From Merluccius polli (lineage: Eukaryota; Chordata; Actinopteri; Gadiformes; Merlucciidae), in assembly GCA_030340625.1 (NCBI GenBank), contig JAOPHQ010003992.1:115001-179000 (forward strand): a stretch of DNA of 64,000 nucleotides, written 5' to 3'. The notes beneath the pieces were generated by a model. It searched no databases. It saw nothing but the letters and a program-made list of their open reading frames with translations, and was not told where the DNA came from. The translations under genes were made by a program, and so were the position numbers. Position 1 is the first letter of the stretch. Each line of letters begins with the position of its first letter. This document shows positions 35,061-48,500 of this stretch, piece by piece.

Positions 35061-36640
35061 CGGCGACACCTCTGTTTTCCGGAACAGCTCAGGTGTAAAT
35101 TAGAGGGGAGGAGGAGGAACCAACAGACATCCCAGGGAAAAGCGACACGCTGATCTAACACCCTCCACCTCCACACCCTGGCCATCTGCGGTCGGCTCTG
35201 CAGGTTTGGTGTATAGTGTTAAGTTTCGCAAATTAGTCATCAGACTTGCACAAACGTGGCGTTTCGCATTATTTCGCTTCATATTTGTTTCGACCAATCA
35301 TGAGAGCCAGGGGGGGATGACGAGCTATAGTAGATTGGCTGTATAGTGTAGACTCGCCGCTCTAGAAATACACTTCAGAATCCTCTTCAGAAAGCTGTAT
35401 CTGGCCACTCGCGATCGAGTCCCTCTTTGGTAGGAAAATCTCCTCCATTTTTGGAGTCTAGCCCAGGCTCTTTCTGGCCGTCTCCCCTCAGAAGTTCTGC
35501 TGTAGCAGAGTAGGACTGCTGGATCCGAGATCAGTGAAGCCACTGGTAATGGCCACTAGTATTGGCCACCATAAATAGGGCAGTTGGAGACGGTCAAGGG
35601 AGGAATGGCGGTCGTACGATCCGTTGATCAGAATGCAGAAATAATCGAGCACACGAAAGATGTATAAATCAAATCGTCAAAAAAAAAACTCGCACAAACA
35701 ACAATCGCAACAAACTGTATCCTTCATAGGATCGAAGCATCCTAGGAGTGGGCTACACAATATGTTGGGACATGGGAAGGGAGGTGCAGAATGGGACAAA
35801 TGTAGCCCCATCACACACCCCATCAACACAAGCAACGGTGCCATGTCTACTTCCGACAGCTCTGCCATCAGCGACCAAGCAGGCAGGTGGCTCTTTACCC
35901 AGCCTGGCCAATAGGAGAGCAGCCAGCGCAGTTGCACCTGTAGAGCCAAGAAAATCTATTACCATTTGCCTCATTTGTGTTTGTGTGTGTGTATTTGTGT
36001 TTGTGTGTGTGTATGTGTGTTTCAGTGAGGGCTGGGGTAAGTGGGTTCCTGGCGCAGACATCACCATTAGATTGTCTAGAAACAGTGGTTGCGTAATAGT
36101 GAAAAAAAATAGCAATCTGTGCAGTTAGCCCCTGATCTCATAGGGAGCAGCGTGAGCATTTATGCATGTTTGTCAATATCATTAAGTATTTGCCCACCTT
36201 GCCGCCAAGTGTTTCACCGGGGCACTTGAGAACGACTCAGAGCAGCCGTTCTCACCAAATGAGTAAATGTGAAAACTGCGGCTATGCATTATATTAAAAT
36301 ATATATATATATAATGGCATCCATTCGTACGACGGAGGAGAAATATCCTTAATGGAATCTGTGCTCCTCCTACCCTATATAGTCCCGTTCCTTCAACTGG
36401 CATAGGAACAGGGAAATTGGTCTTCAGTCATGAAATATCCCAAAGTAGATAAATGACGATAACTCAGCCTTTTCTTCTGATAATTGTGCCCTTAGGGGAT
36501 TTTGCAGGGCAGACGTAATTGGCCACCTCCAAACACACTGATTAGGAACGTATCACAGGCTGATTCAGCATGTGCTGGCCCTCTGGCCCAAAGCTACACA
36601 TGCAATATGTCCTCTTTTATTTTACATATATATACTATTA

Positions 36641-36748
<108 letters not shown>

Positions 36749-39700
36749 CACAAGTGCACATTGGGGAACCAATATGAAGAACATCGGTGTAAGCTTTGAT
36801 TTTCGCTCAATATGATGAGAAATCATTGTGGCGTATCGTGAAATGTATGCTGTCACAAGTATGTATGTATCTGTTGTGAATTATACTTTTAAATAAAGAG
36901 ACATTACGTGTTACTTTAAGTTCAATCCCATGGTGAAACAGTGTATGGGGTGGACATGTTGCAATATGTTATTATGCACATACTGTGTTCTTTTAAAAGC
37001 TGTGAGCAAAAGCATATTTTGGGGGAATTTCAAATATTAAACACGACAGATGGATATCTGAAAGTGTGTTTTTATACTGCACATAGTATATGTTACAATC
37101 CGTCATCTCTTACAGTACTAAAGTAACTAGAAAGAGCCTAGAGACGGCTCAATAGAAAGCTGTTCAATATAATCAATGGTGCATTGTGTTGGTTTTGAGA
37201 GAGGAAAAAAATATATGAAAAGCACACTATTGCGAGTAAAGATCATAAAGGGGCAGCACACGCCACACTTGTAACAGTGGAAAGGTGTTCATAATGTTAT
37301 CCATCACATCCATAATATCAAAGCAAGTAATAAAAAAACTACAAACAAACAAATCACAGGGCGCTTTTTCATGATCTGTGCTGAGAATACAAAATCCTTT
37401 GAGTGATGAATGGATGACATCTCTTGTGCTTTGAAAGTTTTTTTTCAACAAATACCCATATCATAATATCAGCACCAATTTGCTTGAAAAATATTTTCTT
37501 AGATACGCCGCCGCACAGTGAGCATGTTCAGGGGACTAGGGCATTTTCTCCAGTAAGATATGGAGATTATGTTCAGCGATGCAGCACCAGATAGGTGGAG
37601 GTGTGTGTGTGTGTCGGTAGGGTGGTTACCCTGATAGCCAATGGACGGTTGGTGGTGTTGGACTTGGAGGTGTCTGCCAGGTCAGTCATGGCCGACCAAC
37701 CCACAGAAATGGCTCTGCATTTTGAACATAGACAGTAAAAATTCACACTTTACTCAATACAAACACCACTATGCACTAATACATTTACCGTATGTATACT
37801 ACATTAAAATCACTAACTGTAACCTTAACACTAACCTTTCATGGTTACCCCACAGGATGGACCCCGCATAATCCATAAAGATACATCCTATATACATGAC
37901 ATATTAACTGGTACAAACTGGTACAGTTAAGGCAATGCATTTCAAGTCTGCAACGATAACACTAAACTTTCATGGCCACCCAATCCACAGTAAACACATT
38001 GGACTGTAAACATAGAATGGCATGGAATCGTAACGTTGGTAAATGTACATTTTGGTGATATTGAGACCTTTACGAGCCCTTGAATCCCCACACCTACCTT
38101 ACTACACCTAAAAAAGTAACCAATAAACAACAAGTACCACAATGCACCTGGGGGATAGACACCATTCATTGTCAAGTGCTGGCAAAGTCGACACCCAATC
38201 TCATGGCTAAAACCCTCAATCCCTGGCCACTGATCCCTGCAGACTTCGCTGACATCACCATGGGTGCCCAGCAGGGTGCTTGGTGGGGTGCTCAAGTGGT
38301 ATACACAAGAAGAATAGCACAGTGTTCCTCCCTGCACAATTCTCATCAGGACCCACGGATGGCTTCAGGGGAGGATTTTGTGGGGGATAGCCATTTGCTC
38401 ATGTTATGCATCAACAATTTCCTGATCTGTATTGTGGGCAAGTTCCCTCTACTCTATCTGCCGATGAGTGGACTGGCTGAAACAATAAGCCCCATAAAGG
38501 GCTTGTCCACATCACAGCACTCACAGACTTTATCATTTCAGCAACAGGACATTCTGGAGCCGTGAGCTTGTGAGTCCTGGATTTAGCCCTGTATTCAGGT
38601 TAGAAAAGGCAAATCATAGAGCTTGGACTCAAGTTTAAAGAAATGCAAACAATTGCGATATTCACCTACTCCTACTGTTGTAGTCCATTTTAAATAGAAA
38701 AGTTGAGGCCTCACTGTTGTCATGCCAAAACGGGCTAAGTGACTTTTTGTGCACAGTTGCCAGAAGATAATGGCCTGCCTTTAATATATCACTTTACATG
38801 GACATTTAAAGCGGCCTGAATTGATTTCTGACCGCTAGAAGGACGGAGAGGAGAAGGAGGACGAAACTCCAGAGAACAGAGGAGTTGCTTTACTCTAAAA
38901 AGTAATCTAGTAAGCAAACACATCGTCAGTGATTTATTTTCAACTTCTGCTTTAGCTCCCCCATGACCCTGGTTCAACAGCGCTGGTTTTTGTGTCCACG
39001 GAAATTTCAGTGCATTGTCTTTGTAGCAAACGGTAGCGCAACTTTGAGAAATGTGTGCTGTGAGAAATGTAGTTTCCCTTTTGTCATTTATAATCGAGTT
39101 GCCCTACATTAATTATACTCAATGTAGATTTTACTTTTTAATGGGTTGAAAAAAGTGTTAATATTAGTCACCAACAGGGATTTTACATTTTTCTTGCCAG
39201 AAAGTTATATCAAAAACATGAAAAAGAAAAGTAGACTTATTTGAGTTTTCCTCTTTTCTTTATTCCCCATGCCTTTGTTGTCATGTGTAACGTTCTGCTA
39301 ATTATGTATAAGTCTTAAAATAAACCGACACAAAAGAAAAGATGCAAAACAACCCTTGAATTAAACTGACCATAAACGTGCAGGGAAAACACTGACCTGA
39401 ACATGTCATTTAACCTCGGTGGAAACAAAAAATCCACAATAGTAACAGCCATGAATTCGTCCATTGGGAGGGAGATGAATACACCGGGGTCATGCTAATC
39501 CCCCACTATGTCTGTTAGTGATGGAGGCGCAGAGTGTGAAGTGGAGAACCTGGCAGAGTAAATGACGCTGTGTGACGATGGCCTGGTCTTTCCTTTAAAA
39601 AGTGCCCGCTGGAAACCTTCTCTGAGAGAGCTTGAGCTGAATGTGACGATCCTCATGGTATCACACAGCCACAGAGGACACCGAAGCACAAACTCAATCG

Positions 39701-42700
39701 CCATGCTGTGCTTTTATCACAAACAAGGCCATTCAAATGAATTTCCTCTCCTGCCCTCTGCATATCTCGCTTGCTCCATTGAAGATTGTGCACCTTCACA
39801 CTGTGTTTTTTTTTCTCTCCTCCTAGTCTATAGTGCATTAAAAAAAAAAAAACTTCAAGAAAGCAATTTGTCTTTGAAAAAAAAAAAAAAAAAAGCCCAC
39901 CCTGCATTAAAGTCTGAGGCCGTCTGCAAATTCACACACACACACACACTCCAGAGAGGAGAATGGAGACGAAGGCGGGAATCTGCAGTGTCGGTGCCAA
40001 TCCCCCAGCAACACAAAAGATGAGCTCCACTGGGGACCGGCCACAGAGCCCTCTTATCGAAATGAAATGTCTCTGCTTTCTCATGCACTGTCTGTCTGGG
40101 AGGAGGAGAAGGAGAAGAAGAGGAAGAAGTAGAAGAAGGAGGCTGGAGAATCACCCAAATCATAAAAAAAACAGAGACAAAAGAATACAGCCACAAACAC
40201 TCATTCGCTGACCCCGGGGCCCTGTTAGCTGCTAATGGGTATGCGTGCCACAGCCAGGCTCAAGCCAAATAATAGGTTTGTAAGATAGTCAGAGGGGGTG
40301 CTGACAAAATCAGTGGTCTTCGGATGTCCCCGCGTGTCCGCTATTTTCCGGTGCGGTGTGTGAGGAGGGTGGCTGGATTTGGGAGTCCCTAAATGAACAG
40401 CCGTCTCCAAGTCGGACAGCGGGGGAAATATCCCAGCCCGCCAGAATGATTTCCTACATTTTTCCTGCATTTTTTGTTTTGTTTTACCCTGCTTTTATAT
40501 TAGGCAAAGAAATAAAAAGGGACCCTTCATATTTTCTTCCCATTGCTACTCATGCACACTGAATGACACACATATACACAGACCGGCTTTATTTACTCGC
40601 GCTGTCGAGAGAGATCCATAAAAAAAGAAAAGCTTCATGTAATTCATTGCGCTCTCAGTGTCGGCTCGGCGGCTAATTTATATTCACTTCACTGGAGGAA
40701 TCCTGTGTACGGACAGATAGGCTTGGAAATGTTGTAGCTCTCTCTCTGTCTCTCTTTCTCGCTCTCTCGACGGGGCCCGGTTCCTCCCAGCTATTGATAA
40801 ACAAGAGGAGGGGCCTCAAAGCTGTAGAAGGACAATCGGGGCGGCTTCTCTCCTCACTCCATGCGCCGTCTTCAGCATACCAAAGAGACTCGCCGCTCGC
40901 CAAATAACAGCCCAAGAAAAACGGCCGCAGCAGCCGCCGCCTATTAATACATTTCTATATGTCATTCTTCACAGAGAAGTCGACTGCGGCGGTGCACTTG
41001 TTTGACTTGGAAATGCGTCGGGTGTGCTTTTAGTTGAGACTTCCACCTCCTGGAGATGAATAAAACATCCAAGCATCAAAATAATGCAGATCCATGAATA
41101 TTGCACGCAAAGCCCATGAAAACATTTACAAGGAAAGGAGTCTGAGAGAGAGAAAGAGAGAGAGAGAGAAAAAAAAAACTGAATTTCTACGATTTCAGTC
41201 CGGTTGTCCCTTGATGCTGGGAGGGGGAGGACGAAAGGTAGGGAGGGGGGGAGGCGGTAAGTGGCTTGCAGCTGGGACTTTAAATCATGTACATGTGGAC
41301 TCTGTGTATATATACTGTATTTGTATATTTGTATATACATATACAGCCATGCAGCGGGAGATGTTTAAGTCATGAACAGAGGAACATGAGGATTGTCTAT
41401 TATGTTTAAAGAAGGCACCAGTGGGGTACAGTGTTGTGGATGCCTGCAATTTGAGTGCATTGCAAAGGACATTATCAATGCGACAATACCGCAAGGCCAC
41501 AGATTGATGCAGACAGTGCGGTATATTTATAACGCAACATAAATGGTAACCGCTATTGCACAGTGTGTGTGTGGAGGAATATATGCGATCTCATTGGTAA
41601 ATGAAAGCCATAATGAACTGGCTGTATGTATCCAGTGGGTATTTGCACAGACTCATTCCCACCTGCCCGCGTGATCGTTATTAAAGTTGAACAATTGAGT
41701 ATTTACTCTCCGTAAACCTCTCTCCCTGTGCGAATTACAATACTGCTCCCACACATTGAAACGTTGTCTTTTCATCCTCCGCTATTATGATTGTAAATGT
41801 GGCCCTCCACTAACTCTTCGTTTTCCAGTCGATATTGATGGCAACAAAGGGAGGGGTCGGGGAAATAAAATGAGTTTTGATAGCCCGGGGGCTTGTTCTT
41901 AGTCCAACTTTACGCAATAAAATTAATGAATGTGTATGAAAAATGACTTCAGCTGTTTTTTTTAATCACGGTTTGTTATGGCTGGGGAATAAACAGAAGC
42001 ATGATATTGACTGATCATTTTGACTTGTTGTCTGCATAAAGGTTGCTATCGCCTTTTGCTATATGAGCTTTCATATCTCTTCTCCTCTCTCATCAATGCC
42101 TTCTGAAGACCTACCACTGCAGAAGTGGGATTCAACAGTGGGAGTCATTCTGTTAACCGCCCTACAATCCTATCCTTGAAAATGAAAAATAACACCTTAA
42201 CACCGTTGTGCTACCCAACTATTACCATCTCCATAAATGTGTACCTGGGGCTCTTGAGCTATTAAAAGTAGCCCAGCCTGGCCAAACGAGCAGGACATTG
42301 CTGATCACCATTCCCTGTGTGTAGCAGGGAAATAACCTCGTAATTCTTCTTGGCCGGCGTTTTGAACGCTATTGATTAGCGGCCACGCATAAGTAAGTCC
42401 TTCCTTCGGGGGCCAAGCAGAGAGGTCAGCTGTAGGTGCCGTACTGCTGTCACCCACATGGGTCAGTATTATGCAGAGAATAACACAGCACAGAGGATGT
42501 AGCCCAAAGGCCCCCGACATACTTACAATGAGATCAAAATAGGCGTGTTTGCGTAGGCTGCCGAAGTGCGTTGAACGCGACCATTTCGACAGGGTACATT
42601 ATGTGTAGTCATTCACATTGGTATTGAAGCCCAATCCGGCGCTTCGTTTTGGTCGCAAAGCGGCCCTTTTGTCTGTGTGGTGACACACCTTTTCCGATTT

Positions 42701-42803
42701 AGTTTGAAGTATATCCGGGGGCCTTTAGCGGTAGGCCAAGACACCCTTTGCTTTCAAATTTGTACATCTTTCAAATGTGTTAATTTCCAGTCGAACATTT
42801 GGT

Positions 42804-42809
42804 TTTAAT
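42804..42809 (-). terminator. Possible gypc poly(A) signal
   Basis: TTTAAT on the plus strand reads ATTAAA on the gypc strand, about 480 bases after the gypc stop codon. Other AT-rich hexamers are nearby, so this choice is tentative. Confidence 0.25.
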
Positions 42810-43286
42810 TCAGTTTGTGGAAATTGAAAACAAACAACTAAAGACTAAAATGGAGGCCAATTAAACCTGGACCCTCAGTAACCTAGAGGTTGCTTGATAC
42901 ATGTGTTTGCCAGCGTAGTGAAAAGTAAATAATTATATTTGTAACTGTTTTCAATCCACACGTGTATCTGCCCTTGTTCCTTGTCTCTCCGCCTGCCGTG
43001 TTTGCCAGCGACGCATTCCACAAATTAAGCTCCGAAACCGGAAAAATTAGGTTCTTTGAATTTGAATTGAATATGAAAAAAGTTTCCAAAAGAGATGAAA
43101 AAAACATCAACAGAGGACCGAGGCCACTGGTGGTGATAAAAAAAAAGTCTGCAAGTCTGCAGGGTCTTGTGCCATGTCCTCTCGCCCTCTTCGCTGGAAG
43201 ACTGGCGTGCGGTGAGGGGTGTGTGCGTGTGTGTGTGTGTGTGTGTGGGGGGGGGCAGGGGACAGCGGCTGCAAGCCTGCACAGCT

Positions 43287-43483
43287 TCAGATAAAGTACT
43301 CCTTCTTGCCCTGTTCGGCGGCATCTCGCAGGGCGGGGTCGCCGCGGAGAGCCGCGTCCACGGTTTCGCCAAACTCTGTGCCCTTGGCCTCGTCGGTGCG
43401 GTAGCTGCCCTTGTGCCGGCACACGTAGCGGATCAGAACCACCGCCAGGCACAACAGCACCAGCACTACGGCGGCGATGACAG
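43287..43483 (-). CDS. gypc: gypc coding exon 4 (TM and cytoplasmic tail)
   Basis: Encodes residue 46 to the stop: a transmembrane run (VIAAVVLVLLCLAVVLI), then the conserved cytoplasmic tail ending EYFI and TGA. The acceptor is CACCCTCTCGCAG. The tail is the segment that identifies the gene. Confidence 0.95.
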
Positions 43484-45500
43484 CTGCGAGAGGGTGTGAC
43501 GGATGACGGTGTGTTAGTTAGCACAAGGACTTGGGGTGGGTCACGGTGACAAATTCACAATTCAAAAGTCAGGACGCAACGGGCTGGAGGACAGCTTCCT
43601 GGGGGAAGGGCCAAGAGAAGTCCACCCTCTAAACTACCTTTAATTACTGTTAAAGTAGCAGTAGCTGCCCTAATACGGAGTAAGTAAAATAACATTTCAT
43701 TTCAGAGAGCTAATGGAGATTATTTTCAAAGGGTGCTTCTGATGCGTCTTAAAACTATAGGTAGACGTGTTGTTTTTGGTATTTGGTCTCGCAGTCGTTC
43801 ATATACAATCAGTAAACATCAGACATTGGTTTGCAATGATACATTAAAACACTCATCTTTACATATACTGTATATACAACATTAAAGTGATGGACAACAG
43901 AAATCAGAATCAGCCTCTAATTATTTAATAAGGGTTATTAAGGTTTGTATTAAGCATTAGAAAATGATGTTCCATTCTATCGATTTCCTTTTATTCCTCC
44001 AAGCCTATTTAAGGGGCGGAGCCTATCTACCCTCCTGGCTACGTCGCCAAGCAGGTGACCATGGCCCTACAATCCTGAGACTTTCCAAGATGATGATTTG
44101 GTGTGTAGAGGATACATCCCTCTGTGATATTATGGTTATTTTTAATTGTAAACGGTGCAATGTATTGCAATTCTCACCTGAAAATTATACAGAGTGCCCC
44201 TTTAAGTTACGCCCTTCTTTATTACATATCTCACGTCTACAAACCTGAAACATATTGTACCACAGCCTTTTTATTCAATTCGAGTCTTAATATTTCCACC
44301 AAACGATCAGCAGGCTGACCACAGTGAAAAGATGAGCGGTGTTTGTTTCAATTCAGTTTTAAGTACTGTTGGCAGACAAATAGGTTTGATGTGGCCATAA
44401 AAAAGGCATCAGCACTGTTCCATGTGTATTATCTTGCCTGTTGGTTGGCTAACTCTGAAAAGGCTTTAAAAGGCTTTGTTCCAATACATTTACCAGACAT
44501 CTCTGGTGCCTCAGAGAGAGAACGAGAAGCCTGTGTTTCCTTTGGGTTTTACTGAACCACAGCGAATGTGTGCCACTCGCATCAATTCATTTTCCTCTCT
44601 GACATAAATGAGGCTTTGCCGGCAGTGGGAGTGTTTTGTTAGTGACATTGGCAGTAAAAAAAAAGAAAGAAAGAACGCATTTGAACTCACCTCCTAGGAT
44701 GCCATCAAAGTATCCATCGTCCGCGTCATAATCTGCAACAAAGAAAGTACAGGGTTTTTAACCGCGACAAGCTCACCGCACACAAAGTGAGTAGAAATCC
44801 TCCTCGACTTTGTACAATAAGTCACTGATCTACAAAACATGGCAGCGATCATTCTCAGACAGTTCTGACAGTGTTTTCCTTCTTCTTTTAACCAAATTTT
44901 AAATGTTTTATCTGAGGTTATTCTATTTCTTCTAACAGACAGCTGTCTCCCCCCCTGCCCCCCACAAACACACACACACATGTGCTGAAAGCGCTGCTTT
45001 GTCTCTGTCGCCGGGGGACAAAAACGCTCATTACAGAAAGTGATTAAAGATAATCATGAATTATTGTGCAGGAAACAGCTGCCCTGCTTGACTCGACTTC
45101 CCTCTGAAGGGCGGAGACGGTTCGGTCGAATAAACGCTTTGTGGGGCACACCTTGCGCAATCTCCATCTCGCGGCATGAGAAATGTTTAGCGGCGCCGGT
45201 CGGTATTCTTCCGAAGGGAGAATCGGGTCACTCCGTGGCGAGCGAACAACAAAATGTGCCGCCGTTAGAAAGCGGGCCTCATTAATGGCTAATCACCAAA
45301 AACATCTAGGTGCTCGCCCACTCATTAAATTCTCATCGCGCAGCATTGTTTATGATGTGGACATGTTTGCCGCAATTAAACGAGAATTACGGGGCCCGCT
45401 CATCGGGGATGGGTAGTTAAGGGGTGTGAGGAGTGGGAAACGGAGGTGGAAATTAGACTACACTGATTGCGGATGGAGTTGTGGGAGCTGATGAAATGAG

Positions 45501-45535
<35 letters not shown>

Positions 45536-48500
45536 GTTAGGGACCACAATGCTAAATATCATTTTGGGCCTGTAGGGCCCTTCAATAACCCGGACAAACT
45601 TGAAGAGCATAATTGTAGCCGTGCTGGGCGACCCTGCTGGGATTTTCAGTTGACCGCATCCTGCATTCTGTCACATCTGACGCTGCGACTTGTCTGCCCG
45701 CTGCAGAGGAGCGCCAGGCGCCATGTACTCAGGGCCACTCCAGGGGGGGGGGGGGGCTGGGGGAGGGGGGGCAGCTGCGACGACTACCCAGGGCTTCATT
45801 AGTGCTCTCTTCTCCAAATGTGTTTAGCTATTTTTTGATGCGCAGTCACAGACCTTCGCTTTGCCGAGCTCACGTCTCACCGACATGATGAAAGGCTTAC
45901 CTGGCACTCGCAGCGAGAGTACCTCACTGTGTGGAATTCGTGTTACAGATAAGTGATCTACGACCGCGGCGCACTCCTCCTTCCATTACAGAGCGGCGAG
46001 GCAGATGCCGCACTTTTGTTATTTCTTTTTGTTTGTGGGTGTTTTTTTTACATGACATAAAAAAATGGTGTCACTGAAATCTTTTTAGGAGAGTCAAAAA
46101 ATATATATATATCTTGAAACAATTTCCTGTACTTTTGCGGTTGGAATGAGCTTGAGAATAGATTGGAGGATGCAGAATACAAAATCCCTCTTTCGAAGTA
46201 ATGAAAAACAGAAGAAAAAAAAACAAAACAACAAGAAGAAAACTTACCAAGCAGCCCTGCCTCACTAAGACCTGTGAAGATATTAGATATAAGGCTTAGT
46301 CACCAGGGGGAAGGAAAATTGTATTCATAGATGAAAAGATATTGTAGCTGCATAGCAGGAGTACACGAAGATTGTTTGCTGAGAGTGTGTAAGTGTGTGT
46401 GTGTTTGCATGCATGTATGAATGTGTGTGTATGTGTCTCTATGTATGTAAGTGTGTGTGTGTGTTTGTTGTGTGCATGCGTGTGTGCGTGCGTGCGTAGG
46501 TGCAAGAAGTAGTCTTGGGGCTCTTGAATCTACTAAAGCAGCACACAAACAAATAGGCTATCCCAAATTCTGGGATAGCTTCAAAACAGCAAATAATATC
46601 CAACAGACAAATTATTCAGCAAATATAGCAACACAATCACGACAAAATGACGCCTGCTTCGACGCAAAACGTTTTCCAAAATCGATTTTTTTCACTACAC
46701 AAGCAGTAACCTTTCAAAAGACAGAAATATAAACGGATGATGAGATGACACAGGTCAATAGTTTACGCAGAGTGTTTTGTTTTTTCATGCAAAGGGTGAA
46801 TTCTGTGGCAGATTATCCGCACCAAAGGTTGTATTCATAAGCCACAGGAGTGCTGATTGCTGCGGCCCCACTTTAATTAGGTTAGCAAATGTCAGCGTCG
46901 GGTTTAGAGGGAACCTCAGCCACATTTGCCGACCAAACAAAGCCCATCTCACCCTGGAGGTGTCTGTATTAGCTAGATTCACCTCATCACCCTCCCCCCC
47001 TACAGAGAGAGGGACATCTGCTGGAGCCTACCAGCCAGGGATCAACTCAGACTATTCTGATTTTCTGTCTCCTGTCACAGAAGCAAGGCAGAACCGCGGG
47101 GCGGAGAATAGCAAAAAAAAAAAGTGGTTTACAGAAGCAGAGCTGCAAGGAGCAGAGGCTATCGCGTGCCACAGAGCATTAGAGTGCCACCGTGCAGTCC
47201 TTCCTGTTTGGCGTTTTGCGCGCCCGGCGCACACACACAGCCGGCAGAATGGCCTGCCGCGTGGCAGGAGCGACGCGCGGCTTTCATCGCCTTCCCAGAA
47301 GTGCCGTTAATCTCGCCCAAAGCCGGCGCCGAAGCGGTGCTGGTGAGTGTCTCTCTGCACAGACGCCAAGGCGAAAACTGGAATTAATTCCACCCTGCAG
47401 CTCTGTGGCTGACACTGCGCTGATATGATATTCTCAGCAAATAATCGTATGCAAATGCCTGGCTGCAATGCGCTCCCCGCAAACTGTGCCACGAGATGTA
47501 GTGCAAAAGAAGAAGAAGAAAACAAAGCACAGCCCAGACATCCCACGTAGAATGGCACGCGTTTGAGATCGCTAACTGTCTCGCGTGCGCGGCTGCAGCC
47601 GCAACATTATCATTCTGTGCAGATAGGGTTTGAGGTCTCCAGGAGTTTCTTCTTTTTGCTGTTTTTCTACAGTGCTGAGGGCCAGTCAATTTCCGGACTC
47701 TCAGGACTGACGACTATGTGCTGCGCATTTAATAGGAGTTGCCATAAGTGTGGGGCCGTAAAAAGAGCTGCGTATAAAACAGCCATGAACGTGGCAGGTG
47801 ACACGTTCAGGCCTGTTGTCTGAACATGGCAACACACCTTTTAAGGCTATCTTTGTGTCTGTCGATGGTCCCAGTGGTGTCTGGTGTCAGGAGCCATCTG
47901 GCTGTCACCCCGTCAACGATTTGAAGTGAGGTGTGAGGTTTTTTTGGGGCTGCGGTGGAGAACTGTAGCAGTTCTTCACTTCGGGTTGATTGGTTGAACA
48001 CAAGACGGAGGAAACAACTCTAAATATAACCGAGTTGGTTCTGATGTAATAGCAGACGATGTAATAGCAGAGCGAAATAATTGAACCTGAGGTCGGCCTC
48101 GAGAGTGAACACCAAAGCGAAACTTGTGTGTGCATAGGGTTTTGTTTCTCTGGTGTTTGATCTCCTCCTGAAAGGGCAGGCTGATTGGCTCTTGTAGGCT
48201 GACACCGTCTGACTTGTCTAATGGGTGTTCATGGGAGAACTCACCAAAGTGAATTCAGTTTCTATGGACACTATCTGCTCGTACGCTATCTACTTAGATG
48301 TGTAAGCGGGTTAGACGCATGGTAAATTAATAAGGTATGTGTCCTTGAGAGTTGAAGTTTGATATCCTATGTATCAGTTTCTTGATACTGTGTGTCCACT
48401 TGTTGTTTTCACCTCGAGTAACCTTTGGTTTCACAAAAACATGTCCATATATGATGTCGTGTAATAGCCCAGCCGAGTTCTTACACTATGCCATTATATG

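Noticed and set aside
38080..38565. 161-codon plus-strand open frame
   Set aside because: It resembles no family I know, has no splice or promoter context, and its composition is that of ordinary intergenic DNA.
42883..43524. Long minus-strand open frame of 213 codons over the gypc last exon
   Set aside because: It reads the gypc exon in the wrong frame and continues into intron and 3' UTR low-complexity DNA; the frame giving the EYFI tail is the real one.
46777..47310. 177-codon plus-strand open frame in gypc intron 1
   Set aside because: It contains no recognisable domain and runs through an A-tract that makes KKKK; probably a chance frame in CpG-rich DNA.
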